64,000 nt of DNA from an uncultured Candidatus Melainabacteria bacterium (lineage in GTDB: Bacteria; Cyanobacteriota; Vampirovibrionia; Gastranaerophilales; Gastranaerophilaceae). Position 1 is the first letter of the stretch; every line of letters starts with the position of its first letter. Location of the stretch: NCBI GenBank assembly GCA_934747335.1, contig CAKVGS010000003.1, positions 48,884 to 112,883 of the forward strand. The letters are read 5' to 3'. Below, piece by piece: positions 1 to 8,365 of the stretch. The notes under the pieces are model-generated. The model did no database searches, was not told the DNA's origin, and worked only from the letters and a program-made list of their open reading frames with translations. The position numbers and the translations under genes are program-made.

Positions 1-281
1 CTTTGCTTTCTCGTGGGGCGCAAAAACACCAATTTATGTTAATTCAGCATTTAACAGATACTGCGCAAAATTACACAGAAAGAGTTCAAGCTTACGGAAG
101 CGCGTTTATGACAACGTTTGATCCGCATACAGCAACTTATATGGGACAACACACGGCTTATCAATTGTTGATGCAGCAAGCAAATTTATCGGCATTTATT
201 GATGCGTTTAGAATTTTTGCGGTAGCCGGAATTATTATCACACCGTTGATTTTGCTATTGAAGAAAATTAAAGAAGAATAG
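1..281 (+). CDS. MFS multidrug exporter, DHA2/EmrB family (C-terminal fragment)
   Basis: This is the C-terminal end of a drug:proton antiporter; the rest lies before the window. The visible 93 residues begin in frame without a real start (LLSRGAQKHQ), run through a hydrophilic loop with the AQKHQ...LIQHLT pattern usual near the end of EmrB-type proteins, and finish with one membrane helix (about residues 68-86) and a KKIKEE tail. Family members have 14 membrane segments and export hydrophobic compounds across the inner membrane. The DHA2 assignment is by resemblance of this short tail only. No terminator-like hairpin is obvious before the next gene. Confidence 0.7.
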   Translation, partial: LLSRGAQKHQFMLIQHLTDTAQNYTERVQAYGSAFMTTFDPHTATYMGQHTAYQLLMQQANLSAFIDAFRIFAVAGIIITPLILLLKKIKEE

Positions 282-308
282 GAATATAAATCCCATATTT
301 TTGTATGA

Positions 309-336
309 TTGACTTTTTTGAAAAAAACATTAAACT
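309..336 (+). promoter_or_regulatory. Sigma-70-like promoter for the EF-hand gene
   Basis: TTGACT and TAAACT are separated by 16 bases and lie about 40 bases before the start codon of the following gene, which has a good AAGGAG ribosome site. Seen by eye only. Confidence 0.45.
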
Positions 337-376
337 AGAGAGTGAATAATCACAACTAAACACAAGGAGATGTATT

Positions 377-934
377 ATGAGCAAACGACTAGACGGTTCT
401 TCTTTATTTTCAGGAATAAACTCAGGTTTAACAAATTCTTTTTCTCTATTATCAAGTCAGTATACGGATGGATTAACTTTAGAGAATATAAATAAAGCGT
501 TAACAAATACAAATGTTACAAATACTACTTATGGTTCAACATTTGCGTCATATCTAAGCTCTAATTTTAACAGCGTAGATAAAAATGGTGATGGCCAAAT
601 CACAGCAGACGAAATTCAAACTCTGATGAATAACATGGCTACGCAAGGTTTGACAAGAGAACAGATAATGTCTTTGGGCGCATCTGCCGGCATGAGTACT
701 TCTTTGCAAGAGACAGTGCTAAATCACTTTGATGATATTGATGCAAACCATGATGGCAAGGTTACCAACCAAGAAATCAGTGCTTATGGAGTAAATTCAG
801 ATATTCAAAAACAAAAAATTGCAGATACAAATCGTGTCATTAATAATATGTCATTATATTATGGTGATGATTTGACTGAGTACGAAGGAAGTATGTTAGA
901 TTATCGTTACTTGAGTGATGATGAAAATTCTTAA
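377..934 (+). CDS. EF-hand calcium-binding protein
   Basis: The 185-residue protein has two canonical EF-hand loops: DKNGDGQITADE starting at residue 68, and DANHDGKVTNQE starting at about residue 122. Both carry acidic residues at positions 1, 3, 5 and 12, so both should bind calcium. The first 60 residues are Ser/Thr/Asn-rich and of low complexity. There is no clear signal peptide, although the start resembles the leaderless flagellar or secreted proteins elsewhere in this window. Start chosen for AAGGAG eight bases upstream. It is monocistronic, with its own promoter and terminator. Role unknown; a calcium sensor or a secreted structural protein are both possible. Confidence 0.85.
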   Translation: MSKRLDGSSLFSGINSGLTNSFSLLSSQYTDGLTLENINKALTNTNVTNTTYGSTFASYLSSNFNSVDKNGDGQITADEIQTLMNNMATQGLTREQIMSLGASAGMSTSLQETVLNHFDDIDANHDGKVTNQEISAYGVNSDIQKQKIADTNRVINNMSLYYGDDLTEYEGSMLDYRYLSDDENS

Positions 935-971
935 AAGAAAAAAGGGAAAAATGGGAAATTAATAATTGTAG

Positions 972-996
972 GGACGACAATCGCCGTCCTTTTTAT
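972..996 (+). terminator. Rho-independent terminator after EF-hand gene
   Basis: GGACG and CGTCC arms with an eight-base loop, followed by a run of five T. Confidence 0.75.
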
Positions 997-1042
997 TTTG
1001 CTTGAAATTTTTAGGTTAAATAGATGATGAAACTTTACAAAC

Positions 1043-1071
1043 TTGATTATTTAATAAAAATGTAATAAAAT
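1043..1071 (+). promoter_or_regulatory. Sigma-70-like promoter for the lipoprotein-lgt operon
   Basis: TTGATT, 17 bases, TAAAAT; the expected start of transcription lies about 28 bases before the ATG of the TPR lipoprotein. Confidence 0.45.
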
Positions 1072-1105
1072 ACCATTATTATTTTGTAAGAGGGAATTAG
1101 TTGAA

Positions 1106-1645
1106 ATGAAAAAAGCTTTAATGATTGCATCAGTATTGTTTGTGGCTGTAATTTCTACGGCGTGTATTAACAATATTGCAGTACAAGAGCTTAATAATAA
1201 AGCAGCAGAATATATGCAAAAAGGTGATTATGAATCAGCAATGAACAGACTTCAAGCAAGTTTGGATTTGGATTCTACAATGTATGAAACATACTATAAT
1301 TTGGGTATTGCATCAATTAATGCTAAAAAGTATGAAAAAGCAATTGAAGCTTTTGAAGGCGGTATAAAAATAAAACCTGATTTTGCAGATTTCTATTATT
1401 CTCTAGGTGTTGCTCAAGCAGACTTGGCAGACGAACTTGTAGATGTTACAGAAGATAAAAAAGAAATTACTGAAGAAGATAAATTAAAGGCCGTAGAATT
1501 CAAAAAATCTGCAGTAGAAAATCTTACAAAATACTTAGAATTAAAGCCAACAGCAGAAGATAAGAAAACTATTGAAGAGTTAATCGAAGAATCTAATTCT
1601 TTTATAAATGGTGACGACAATTCCGCGAAAGAAGATGCTGAATAA
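1106..1645 (+). CDS. TPR-repeat lipoprotein
   Basis: A 179-residue lipoprotein. A short basic start and hydrophobic stretch end in the lipobox STAC with the lipidated cysteine at residue 20. Residues about 29-100 hold two TPR units (EYMQKGDYESAMNRL, then YYNLGIASINAKKYEKAIEAF) and a third diverged one; the tail is Glu/Lys-rich and helical. TPR proteins of this kind scaffold envelope complexes. Its stop overlaps the next start by one base (TAATG), so it is translationally coupled to lgt, the enzyme that would lipidate it. Substrate and partner are not known. Confidence 0.85.
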   Translation: MKKALMIASVLFVAVISTACINNIAVQELNNKAAEYMQKGDYESAMNRLQASLDLDSTMYETYYNLGIASINAKKYEKAIEAFEGGIKIKPDFADFYYSLGVAQADLADELVDVTEDKKEITEEDKLKAVEFKKSAVENLTKYLELKPTAEDKKTIEELIEESNSFINGDDNSAKEDAE

Positions 1646-2418
1646 TGTTCACTTCACCTTCTCAAATTTTATGCACGATTTGTGGTGTTAATATTTATTA
1701 TTATGGCGTAATTATGGCGATTGCGATTTCAATCGGAACGCTTTATTCTGATTGGGTAGGAACAAAGTTTTTCGGCTTAAAAAATGAAACCATAATTGAT
1801 TTAGCGCCATATTTGATTATTTTTGGGATATTAGGTGCAAGACTTTATTATTGCGCGCTAAACTATGATTTTTATTTAAGATTCCCGACTGAAATTATTG
1901 CGATACGTCATGGCGGAATTTCTATTCATGGTGCGATTTTAGGTGGCGCGTTAGGATTATGGCTTTTTAGTATAAGACATAAGATTTCTGCATTAAAACT
2001 TGCTGATGTTTGTGCATTAGGCTTGCCGCTTGCACAAGCCATTGGAAGATGGGGGAATTTCTTTAATTCAGAGGCGTTTGGACGTCCTACTGATTTACCA
2101 TGGAAATTATATATAGCACCTCAATACAGACCAATTCCGTATCAAGATTGCGAATATTTTCATCCTGCGTTTTTGTACGAAAGTATTTTGGATGTTTTAA
2201 TTTTTGTTGTTTTAATTCTCTTGATGAAAAGTAATAAAATCAAAAAAGAAGGAAATATAGCACTTATTTATTTGATTTTATATTCAGTGGTAAGGATTCT
2301 TGTTGAGAACGTTCGTATTGATTCGGTTAAATACCTTTTTGGCTTGCCTGTTGCAATCTGCGTGTCTGTTGGTATAATTATTGTATCGACATTCATTTTA
2401 ATTAAAAGAAAGGGCTGA
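1645..2418 (+). CDS. lgt: Prolipoprotein diacylglyceryl transferase
   Basis: Lgt moves a diacylglyceryl group from phosphatidylglycerol to the lipobox cysteine of prolipoproteins in the inner membrane. The 257-residue length is normal. Seen: multiple membrane segments, the HGGISIHGAILGG signature at residues 89-101, and the RWGNFFNSEAFG block at 135-146 that carries conserved catalytic or binding residues, with the later HPAFLYE motif. It follows the TPR lipoprotein with a one-base overlap and precedes the OmpH-like gene by three bases, so the four genes look like one envelope-biogenesis operon. Confidence 0.97.
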   Translation: MFTSPSQILCTICGVNIYYYGVIMAIAISIGTLYSDWVGTKFFGLKNETIIDLAPYLIIFGILGARLYYCALNYDFYLRFPTEIIAIRHGGISIHGAILGGALGLWLFSIRHKISALKLADVCALGLPLAQAIGRWGNFFNSEAFGRPTDLPWKLYIAPQYRPIPYQDCEYFHPAFLYESILDVLIFVVLILLMKSNKIKKEGNIALIYLILYSVVRILVENVRIDSVKYLFGLPVAICVSVGIIIVSTFILIKRKG

Positions 2419-2421
2419 TTT

Positions 2422-2874
2422 ATGAAATTAAAACAAACTATCACATTATCACTTGCAAGCTTAATTATGTTTGCAACTGCGGCTTTGGCTGCACCAGAAC
2501 CTCAAAAAATTGCGGTAGTTGATATACAAAAAGTTGTAGCTGCATCAGCCCAAGTAAAAGCTCTTAAATCAAGTCAAGATGCCAGAAACAAAGAGTTAAC
2601 AGAATTTATCAAAAAAGCTCAAGCTGATGTTAATAAACAGACAGATGAGAAGAAAAAGAAGGCTCTTGCTGCTCAATATGAAAAGCAACTGGTAGCAAAA
2701 AGAGAAGCTTATACAAAAGATTATGCCGCTAAATTAAAAGCAACTGATGCAAGTATTACCGAGCAAATCGGCAAAAAAGCAACTGAGTTGGGCTACACAA
2801 TGGTAGTTCCAAAATCTGCGGTTATTTATGGCGGGGATGATATTACAGCAACAATTTTAAAGGTTATTAAATAA
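2422..2874 (+). CDS. OmpH/Skp-family periplasmic chaperone
   Basis: A 150-residue secreted protein: signal peptide at residues 1-23 (AALAA), then the characteristic IAVVDIQKVVAAS strand, a long charged coiled-coil hairpin (about 45-110), and a return segment LGYTMVVPKSAVIYGG that closes the body domain. Skp-type trimers hold unfolded outer-membrane proteins. The closing GGDDITATILKVIK end is typical of the family. Located between lgt and a dehydrogenase, with only a few bases separating each. OmpH/Skp assignment is secure; the client proteins are unknown. Confidence 0.9.
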   Translation: MKLKQTITLSLASLIMFATAALAAPEPQKIAVVDIQKVVAASAQVKALKSSQDARNKELTEFIKKAQADVNKQTDEKKKKALAAQYEKQLVAKREAYTKDYAAKLKATDASITEQIGKKATELGYTMVVPKSAVIYGGDDITATILKVIK

Positions 2875-2875
2875 A

Positions 2876-3907
2876 ATGAAAGCAGTTCTTTTTTACGGTC
2901 CACAAGATATAAGATATGAAGAAACTATGGTTAAACCCCTAGAAAAAGGGGAAATTCTTGTTAAGATTCAAGCAGCATTGACTTGCGGAACAGATGTTAA
3001 GACTTTTCGTCGCGGACATCCTGTTTTAATCAAAGAAATTCCTTCAGGGTTCGGCCATGAATTCTCAGGTATTGTTGAAAAAGTAGCTTCAGATGTTACT
3101 AATGTAAAAGTCGGAGATAGAGTTGTTTGCGCAAACTCTGCACCTTGTGGAGAATGCTTCTATTGTAAACGCGGTGAATACAACCTTTGCGAAAACTTGA
3201 ACTTGCTAAATGGTGCGTATGCAGAGTATATTGTAGTTCCTGAAAGAATTGTAAAAAAGAATACGCTTATTTTACCACCAAGCTTATCGTTTGAAAAAGC
3301 TGCGTTTTGTGAACCATTAGCAAACGTTGTTCACGGTGTCGAAAGAACAGGTATTAAACCGGGGCAAACCGTTGGGGTAATTGGTATAGGCCCAATAGGT
3401 TTGATGTTTGCAAGATTATGCAAATTAAAAGGCGCACGTGTAATTGTAGCAGGTCGTAATCCGATTAAATTAAAACTTGCAGAAGAATTTGCGCATGTTG
3501 ATGATATAGTTGACTTGAAAAAATATGCAAATCCTGAAAAAATATTTAGAGATTTTTCAGAAGAAGGCAAAGGATTAGATGTTGCAATTGAATGTGTCGG
3601 AATGCCTGAGATTTGGGAACTTGTGTTCTCTTGCGTTCGCCCGGGCGGAACGGTTCATTTCTTTGGCGGTTGTAAATCAGGTTCTAAAGTAAGCTTTGAC
3701 ACTACAAAAATGCATTATGGCGACATCCGCTTGATGAGCGTATTTCACCATACTCCAAAATATTTTAGACAAGCACTTGATTTAATCGCATCAGGTGATG
3801 TGGAAGTTGAAAAACTTATCACGGCAGAGCTTCCGCTAGAAAAAGTAGAATACGCAATGCAACAGCATATTGCAGGTAATGCAATTAAGTTTTTAATCAG
3901 ACCTTAA
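2876..3907 (+). CDS. Zinc-dependent alcohol/polyol dehydrogenase (MDR family)
   Basis: A 343-residue medium-chain dehydrogenase. Catalytic zinc ligands are C37 and the H61-E62 pair; the structural zinc site has four cysteines (C91, C94, C97, C105). The nucleotide fold has the GVIGIGPIGL motif near residue 165. Overall it is closest in style to sorbitol, threonine and other L-iditol-type dehydrogenases, but the substrate cannot be read from sequence. The start lies one base after the ompH stop, so it is probably expressed with the envelope operon, although a functional link is not evident. Confidence 0.88.
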   Translation: MKAVLFYGPQDIRYEETMVKPLEKGEILVKIQAALTCGTDVKTFRRGHPVLIKEIPSGFGHEFSGIVEKVASDVTNVKVGDRVVCANSAPCGECFYCKRGEYNLCENLNLLNGAYAEYIVVPERIVKKNTLILPPSLSFEKAAFCEPLANVVHGVERTGIKPGQTVGVIGIGPIGLMFARLCKLKGARVIVAGRNPIKLKLAEEFAHVDDIVDLKKYANPEKIFRDFSEEGKGLDVAIECVGMPEIWELVFSCVRPGGTVHFFGGCKSGSKVSFDTTKMHYGDIRLMSVFHHTPKYFRQALDLIASGDVEVEKLITAELPLEKVEYAMQQHIAGNAIKFLIRP

Positions 3908-3924
3908 TTTTGTTAAATAATAAA

Positions 3925-3956
3925 AAAAGGAATTTACAAATTTGTAAATTCCTTTT
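3925..3956. terminator. Bidirectional terminator between dehydrogenase and clpX
   Basis: A perfect palindrome with 16-base arms (AAAAGGAATTTACAAA and its complement) lies between convergent genes, with A/T runs on both sides so it can stop transcription from either direction. Confidence 0.85.
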
Positions 3957-3977
3957 CTTATTATCATTTTATTTTTC

Positions 3978-5309
3978 TTAAGCAATCTCGGCTCTTGTTT
4001 TTTCAGAATTGCTTGAAGCATTACTTTGCGGTAAATGAATTAATTCCGCAGTGTTATCAATTTCATCCTGCTTTTCCACCATATCTTTTGTAACAACAAA
4101 CTTAGTGATATCGTGTTTTGTAGGAATATCATACATAACATCAAGCATTAATTCTTCTACAATTGAGCGAAGTGCTCTTGCGCCGGTCTTACGCTTAATT
4201 GCCTTTTTCGCAATCAAATCAATCGCATCAGGTTCAAATTCCAAATCAACGCCGTCCATTTCCATTAAGCATTTGTATTGCTTCAATACCGCGTTCTTAG
4301 GTTCTGTCAAAATCATTTTCAATGTTTTTTCATCCAATGCATCAAGAACAGCATAAACGGGAATACGACCAATAAATTCAGGAATTAAACCGAATTTAAG
4401 CAAATCTTCAGGCTGTAATTTTTTAAGAATTTTAGCAGCTGCTTGTTCTTTTTCGGCTTGAGTTGGAGCGGATTTGCCAAAACCGATTGAAGTACCATCT
4501 TTAACACGGTGTTCAATGATTTTGTCCAAATCAACGAATGCACCACCAACGATGAACAAGATATTGCTTGTATCTATCTGAATCATTTCTTGTTGAGGGT
4601 GCTTTCTTCCGCCTTGAGGAGGAACATTTGATAAAGTACCTTCAATAAGTTTCAATAAGGCTTGTTGAACGCCTTCACCTGAAACATCTCTTGTAATTGA
4701 TGTGTTTTCTGATTTTCTTGCGATTTTGTCAATTTCATCAATATAAATAATGCCTTTTTCTGCCTTTTTAGCATCGTAATCAGCATTTTGGTACAATCTT
4801 AAAAGAATATTTTCTACGTCGTCACCAACATAACCTGCTTCTGTTAATGTTGTAGCATCAGCTACCGCAAACGGCACATCAAGCATTTTAGCCAATGTTT
4901 GAGCCAATAATGTTTTACCGCTACCTGTTGGACCAACCAACAAGATGTTTGATTTTTGGATTTCAACACCATTTGTATCAGCTTTTTGGTTGTGTTTTAA
5001 ACGTTTGTAGTGGTTGTAAACAGCCACAGAAAGAACTTTTTTCGCATCATCTTGTCCGACAATATGTTGATCCAAGTATTCTTTAATTTCATGAGGCTTT
5101 GGAATTGGCTTGTCTTCAACATCTTCTGTTTTCTTTTCAGCCTTTTCACCTGTTTTTTCTTTTTGTTCAAAAAATTCTTCATCTAAAATTTCGTTGCATA
5201 ACTCTACGCATTCATCACAAATGAATACGTCAGGGCCTGCAATTAATTTCTTTACCTGATCTTGCGTTTTACCGCAAAATGAACATTTTAACCTATCATT
5301 AGATGACAT
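3978..5309 (-). CDS. clpX: ATP-dependent Clp protease ATP-binding subunit ClpX
   Basis: The hexameric AAA+ unfoldase that feeds substrates to ClpP. From the chosen start MSSNDRLKCSFCGK it has 443 residues. Seen: the four-cysteine zinc-binding domain (C9, C12, C31, C34), a variable Glu/Lys linker, Walker A GPTGSGKT, Walker B IIYIDEIDKI, the pore loop TLTEAGYVGDDVE, and the IGF-like ClpP contact SIGFG. A longer in-frame start exists upstream, but the AGGAGAAATT ribosome site sits in front of this one and the family starts here. It lies downstream of clpP, separated by a repeat-filled 160-base gap. Confidence 0.97.
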   Translation of the reverse strand: MSSNDRLKCSFCGKTQDQVKKLIAGPDVFICDECVELCNEILDEEFFEQKEKTGEKAEKKTEDVEDKPIPKPHEIKEYLDQHIVGQDDAKKVLSVAVYNHYKRLKHNQKADTNGVEIQKSNILLVGPTGSGKTLLAQTLAKMLDVPFAVADATTLTEAGYVGDDVENILLRLYQNADYDAKKAEKGIIYIDEIDKIARKSENTSITRDVSGEGVQQALLKLIEGTLSNVPPQGGRKHPQQEMIQIDTSNILFIVGGAFVDLDKIIEHRVKDGTSIGFGKSAPTQAEKEQAAAKILKKLQPEDLLKFGLIPEFIGRIPVYAVLDALDEKTLKMILTEPKNAVLKQYKCLMEMDGVDLEFEPDAIDLIAKKAIKRKTGARALRSIVEELMLDVMYDIPTKHDITKFVVTKDMVEKQDEIDNTAELIHLPQSNASSNSEKTRAEIA

Positions 5310-5352
5310 AATTTCTCCTGTTTGTTGACTGTTTGGATTTTGGTTTTTATAG

Positions 5353-5378
5353 TTGTTGGGCAAGTATGCCCAACCTAC
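5353..5378. repeat. Family A palindrome (TTGTTGGGC..GCCCAACCTAC)
   Basis: A short imperfect palindrome, GTTGGGC-aagtat-GCCCAAC followed by CTAC. The same unit occurs at 12675-12701, 60773-60835, 62196-62215 and 62934-63001, with a degenerate copy at 36841-36864. Copies are always intergenic. Confidence 0.8.
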
Positions 5379-5389
5379 TTTAAGTGAAC

Positions 5390-5458
5390 CCCTCACCCGA
5401 ATTTCTAAGCTCGCTTACACTTGCTAAGAAATTCTACCCTCTCCCAAGGAGAGGGTGA
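5390..5458. repeat. Family C palindrome between clpP and clpX
   Basis: CCCCTCACCCGAATTTCTAA and its near-complement flank a short loop, then CCCTCTCC/GGAGAGGG forms a second hairpin. It belongs to the CCCTCTCCC...GAGGGAGGGT family found at five other intergenic places. It could form a stable stem between the two clp transcripts. Confidence 0.75.
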
Positions 5459-5468
5459 TTTCTATTTA

Positions 5469-6056
5469 TTACATAGCGTCTTTTGTGATAACTTTATCAA
5501 TCATACCGTATTCAAGAGCTTCTTGAGGAGTCATGATATAGTCGCGGTCAGTATCTTTTTCAATTTTCTTGATTGATTGACCTGTATTTGAAGCCATGAT
5601 TTCGTTCAATGTCTTTTTGATTCTCAAAATTTCTTGAGCTTGAATTTCGATATCGGTTGCTTGACCTTGAGCGCCACCTAAAGGTTGGTGAATCAATACT
5701 CTTGAGTGTGGAAGAGCCATTCTTTTACCTTTAGCACCTGAGCATAGTAGGAATGCACCCATTGAAGCAGCTTGACCCAAACAAATTGTTTGAACGTCAG
5801 CTCTGATGTGTTGCATAGTATCATAAATTGCTAAACCTGCAGTTACGCTACCTCCCGGAGAGTTGATATATAACATAATATCTTTTTCAGGGTTTTCACT
5901 ATCTAACAAAAGAAGCTGTGCAACGATTAGGTTTGCAACCATATCATCAACAGGAGTTCCTAAGAAGATAATTCTTTCTCTTAACAATCTTGAGAAGATA
6001 TCAAAAGAACGTTCACCTCTGCTAGATTGTTCGATTACAACAGGTACAAAACTCAT
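5469..6056 (-). CDS. clpP: ATP-dependent Clp protease proteolytic subunit ClpP
   Basis: A serine protease that forms a double seven-membered ring. The 195-residue protein carries the catalytic triad: Ser98 in GQAASMGAFLL, His123 in RVLIHQPLGG, and Asp172 in the DRDYIM segment. The N-terminal MSFVPVVIEQSSRGERSFDI is the usual start; an AGGAAA ribosome site precedes it. It is transcribed toward clpX. No trigger-factor gene lies directly upstream, unlike the common tig-clpP-clpX order; pgk is the next gene on the same strand. Confidence 0.97.
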   Translation of the reverse strand: MSFVPVVIEQSSRGERSFDIFSRLLRERIIFLGTPVDDMVANLIVAQLLLLDSENPEKDIMLYINSPGGSVTAGLAIYDTMQHIRADVQTICLGQAASMGAFLLCSGAKGKRMALPHSRVLIHQPLGGAQGQATDIEIQAQEILRIKKTLNEIMASNTGQSIKKIEKDTDRDYIMTPQEALEYGMIDKVITKDAM

Positions 6057-6218
6057 TTCTTATTTTCCTTTCTTATTATGTATAAAAGTGACAATAACAT
6101 TATACATTATATAAACAATTTCACAAATAATTAATTCGTATGAAATATTCTTCTTATTGGGTCAAAGATATTTTAGCATAAAAACAAAAAAATCGCTTTA
6201 AATTCTTGAAAATTAAAA

Positions 6219-6252
6219 TAAATGGCCTTTGTATTTTACAAAGGCCATTTAT
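6219..6252 (-). terminator. Rho-independent terminator of pgk
   Basis: Perfect 15-base arms (ATAAATGGCCTTTGT / ACAAAGGCCATTTAT) with a four-base loop, just after the pgk stop. The flanking A/T-rich sequence suits termination in either direction. Confidence 0.8.
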
Positions 6253-6283
6253 AAAATTGAATTTTTAAATTCTCAATTTATTT

Positions 6284-7480
6284 CTACTTGTCATCCAATG
6301 CAGCAACACCCGGAAGTACTTTACCTTCGATAAATTCAAGAGAAGCACCGCCACCTGTTGAAACGTGAGTGAAATCTTCAGCCTTGAAGAATTTTTTAGC
6401 TGCAGAAACTGAGTCACCACCACCGATAACTGATGTAGCACCAGCTTTTGTAGCTTCAACAATAGCTTCTAATACAGCTTTTGTGCCTTCAGCGAATTTA
6501 GGATTTTCGAAAGCACCAACAGGGCCGTTCATAAGAATTGTTTTTGAAGATTTAAGAACTTCAGCGAAAGCTTTTCTTGAATCAGGGCCAGCGTCAACGC
6601 CTTCAAAGCCGTCAGGGATTTCGTTGATTTTAACGAATTCATTTTTACCGTTGCCAGAGAAATCGTCAGTAACAAGAACATCAGTAGCCATTACAAGTTT
6701 AACGCCTTTTTCTTGAGCTTTCTTTTCGATAGCTTTAGCAACATCGATTTGGTCATCTTCGCAAATTGAATTACCGATTTTACCGCCGTTAGCTTTAACG
6801 AATGTGTAAGCCATACCGCCACCGATAATCATATTATCAACTTTGTCTAACAAGTTTTCTAAAACACCGATTTTAGAAGAAACTTTAGCACCGCCAACAA
6901 CAGCTGTGAATGGTCTTGTTGGGTTATCCAAAGCTTGAGATAAGCATCTGATTTCCTTTTCCATCAACAAACCTGAAACGGCAGGTTTAAGAACCTTAGC
7001 CAATTTAGCAGTTGAAGTGTGGTTTCTGTGAGCTGCGCCGAATGCGTCGTTTACATAGAAATCGCCTAAAGCTGCTAATTCGTTTGCAAATGTCATATCA
7101 TCATCTTTAGCTTCTTCAGCTTTGTAGAATCTGATGTTTTCCAATAAAGCGATTTGACCGTCAGCAAGTTTCTCAACGAATGGTTTTGCTTCTTCAACTG
7201 AAGGGATGAAAACGATTTCTTCGCCGAAAACTTTAGCCATGTATTTAGCAACAGGAGCTAGAGAAAATTCCATATTTCTTTCGCCTTTTGGTCTGCCTAA
7301 GTGAGCCATAAGAACGATTCTAGCACCTTTATCTTTTAAGAATTTTACGGTTGGAACGATAGCTTGAATACGAGTATCGTCAGTTACATTTTTGTTTTCA
7401 TCAAGAGGAACGTTAACGTCAACTCTAACAAGAGCAACTTTTCCTTTGATGTCACCTAAATCTTGAATTGATTTTTTCAT
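6284..7480 (-). CDS. pgk: Phosphoglycerate kinase
   Basis: Transfers the phosphate of 1,3-bisphosphoglycerate to ADP in glycolysis, in the cytoplasm. The length of 398 residues is normal. Seen: the substrate-binding VRVDVNVPLDENKN start, LMAHLGRPKG, the DAFGAAHRNHTS loop, the hinge and nucleotide-binding VVGGAKVSSKIGV and MNGPVGAFE, and the C-terminal GGGDSVSAAKKF and HVSTGGGASLEF motifs. Complete, with no odd substitutions noticed. Monocistronic as far as the sequence shows, with its own terminator. Confidence 0.98.
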   Translation of the reverse strand: MKKSIQDLGDIKGKVALVRVDVNVPLDENKNVTDDTRIQAIVPTVKFLKDKGARIVLMAHLGRPKGERNMEFSLAPVAKYMAKVFGEEIVFIPSVEEAKPFVEKLADGQIALLENIRFYKAEEAKDDDMTFANELAALGDFYVNDAFGAAHRNHTSTAKLAKVLKPAVSGLLMEKEIRCLSQALDNPTRPFTAVVGGAKVSSKIGVLENLLDKVDNMIIGGGMAYTFVKANGGKIGNSICEDDQIDVAKAIEKKAQEKGVKLVMATDVLVTDDFSGNGKNEFVKINEIPDGFEGVDAGPDSRKAFAEVLKSSKTILMNGPVGAFENPKFAEGTKAVLEAIVEATKAGATSVIGGGDSVSAAKKFFKAEDFTHVSTGGGASLEFIEGKVLPGVAALDDK

Positions 7481-7566
7481 AATCTCTTTCCTTTCTTATT
7501 TGCAAATTATTGCATGATAATTATATTAAAAACAAAATCAGCCTGCAAATTTTGTTTTTAAGCAAC

Positions 7567-7603
7567 AAAAAAAGAGTGACTTAGAGAAAGTCACCCTTTT
7601 TTG
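7567..7603 (-). terminator. Rho-independent terminator of rpmI-rplT
   Basis: Arms AAAAAAAGAGTGACTT and AAGTCACCCTTTTTT with a five-base loop, immediately after the rplT stop on the minus strand. Confidence 0.85.
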
Positions 7604-7617
7604 TTTAGACCTATAAA

Positions 7618-7968
7618 TTATAAAGCTGCTTTTGCTGCTTCAACAACAACTGCGAATGCTTCTTTATCATTAACTGCCAAATCAGCAAGCATTTTTCTGT
7701 TAACTTGAATGTTTGCTTTTTTGCAAGCGTTAACGAATCTAGAATAGCTCATTCCTTGTTCTCTAACAGCTGCATTAATTCTTACAATCCATAAACGACG
7801 CATATTGCGTTTTGTAGCACGTCTATCTCTGTAAGCATATTTTAGAGCTTTCATAACTGCACAATTTGCAACTTTAAAAATTCTGCTTCTTGCGCCTTTG
7901 AAGCCTTTAGCAAGCTTTAATATTTTTTTGTGTCTGTTACGACATACATTACCACGTTTAATTCTCAT
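7618..7968 (-). CDS. rplT: 50S ribosomal protein L20
   Basis: The 116-residue basic protein starts with MRIKRGNVCRNRHKKILKLAKGF, the RNA-binding tail that organises 23S rRNA early in assembly, and ends with the globular domain holding the FVNACKKANIQVNRKML motif. In many bacteria L20 also represses its own operon through the mRNA leader. It lies 12 bases after rpmI. The usual first gene of the operon, infC, is not beside it in this window. Confidence 0.98.
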   Translation of the reverse strand: MRIKRGNVCRNRHKKILKLAKGFKGARSRIFKVANCAVMKALKYAYRDRRATKRNMRRLWIVRINAAVREQGMSYSRFVNACKKANIQVNRKMLADLAVNDKEAFAVVVEAAKAAL

Positions 7969-7980
7969 TGTTCAACACTC

Positions 7981-8190
7981 CTATCTAGCATACTTCTTGT
8001 AAGGTAACTCTTTTGAAATCAATTTTTCGTAAGATTCAGAAATCACTACATCTCCGAAAATCTTACGTTTTCTTGATTCAGCTTTGTGTTGAAGCAAGTG
8101 GCCAATACCTGCATGTCTTCTTGTGATTTTACCTGTGCCAGTAACTTTGTATCTCTTAGCTGCTGCACGGTGGGTTTTCATTTTTGGCAT
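7981..8190 (-). CDS. rpmI: 50S ribosomal protein L35
   Basis: The 69-residue protein from MPKMKTHRAAAKRYK through KLISKELPYKKYAR has the normal L35 length and start. A longer frame reads about 140 bases upstream, but the AAGGAG site eight bases before this ATG and family length fix the start. It forms a two-gene operon with rplT. The 175-base leader up to the next gene could hold an L20-type control element; the only inverted repeat noticed there is a short ACCAT/ATGGT pair, which is not convincing by itself. Confidence 0.96.
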   Translation of the reverse strand: MPKMKTHRAAAKRYKVTGTGKITRRHAGIGHLLQHKAESRKRKIFGDVVISESYEKLISKELPYKKYAR

Positions 8191-8365
8191 TTTGTTTCTC
8201 CTTAACTTATTGTGCATAAACCGAGCAAGGCATACCATAGCACTATACTTCGGCATGGTTAGTTTATGACAAAGCATGCCAAATGTCAAGAATGCTCTTT
8301 TGTTTTGTAAATTTCCCGTTAGGGTTTCCAATTGAAAGAAGGCATAAAAGGAGGATTTTTAATTA

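Noticed and set aside
8191..8365. L20 leader-type riboregulator before rpmI
   Set aside because: Only a short ACCAT/ATGGT inverted repeat was visible; not enough to call.
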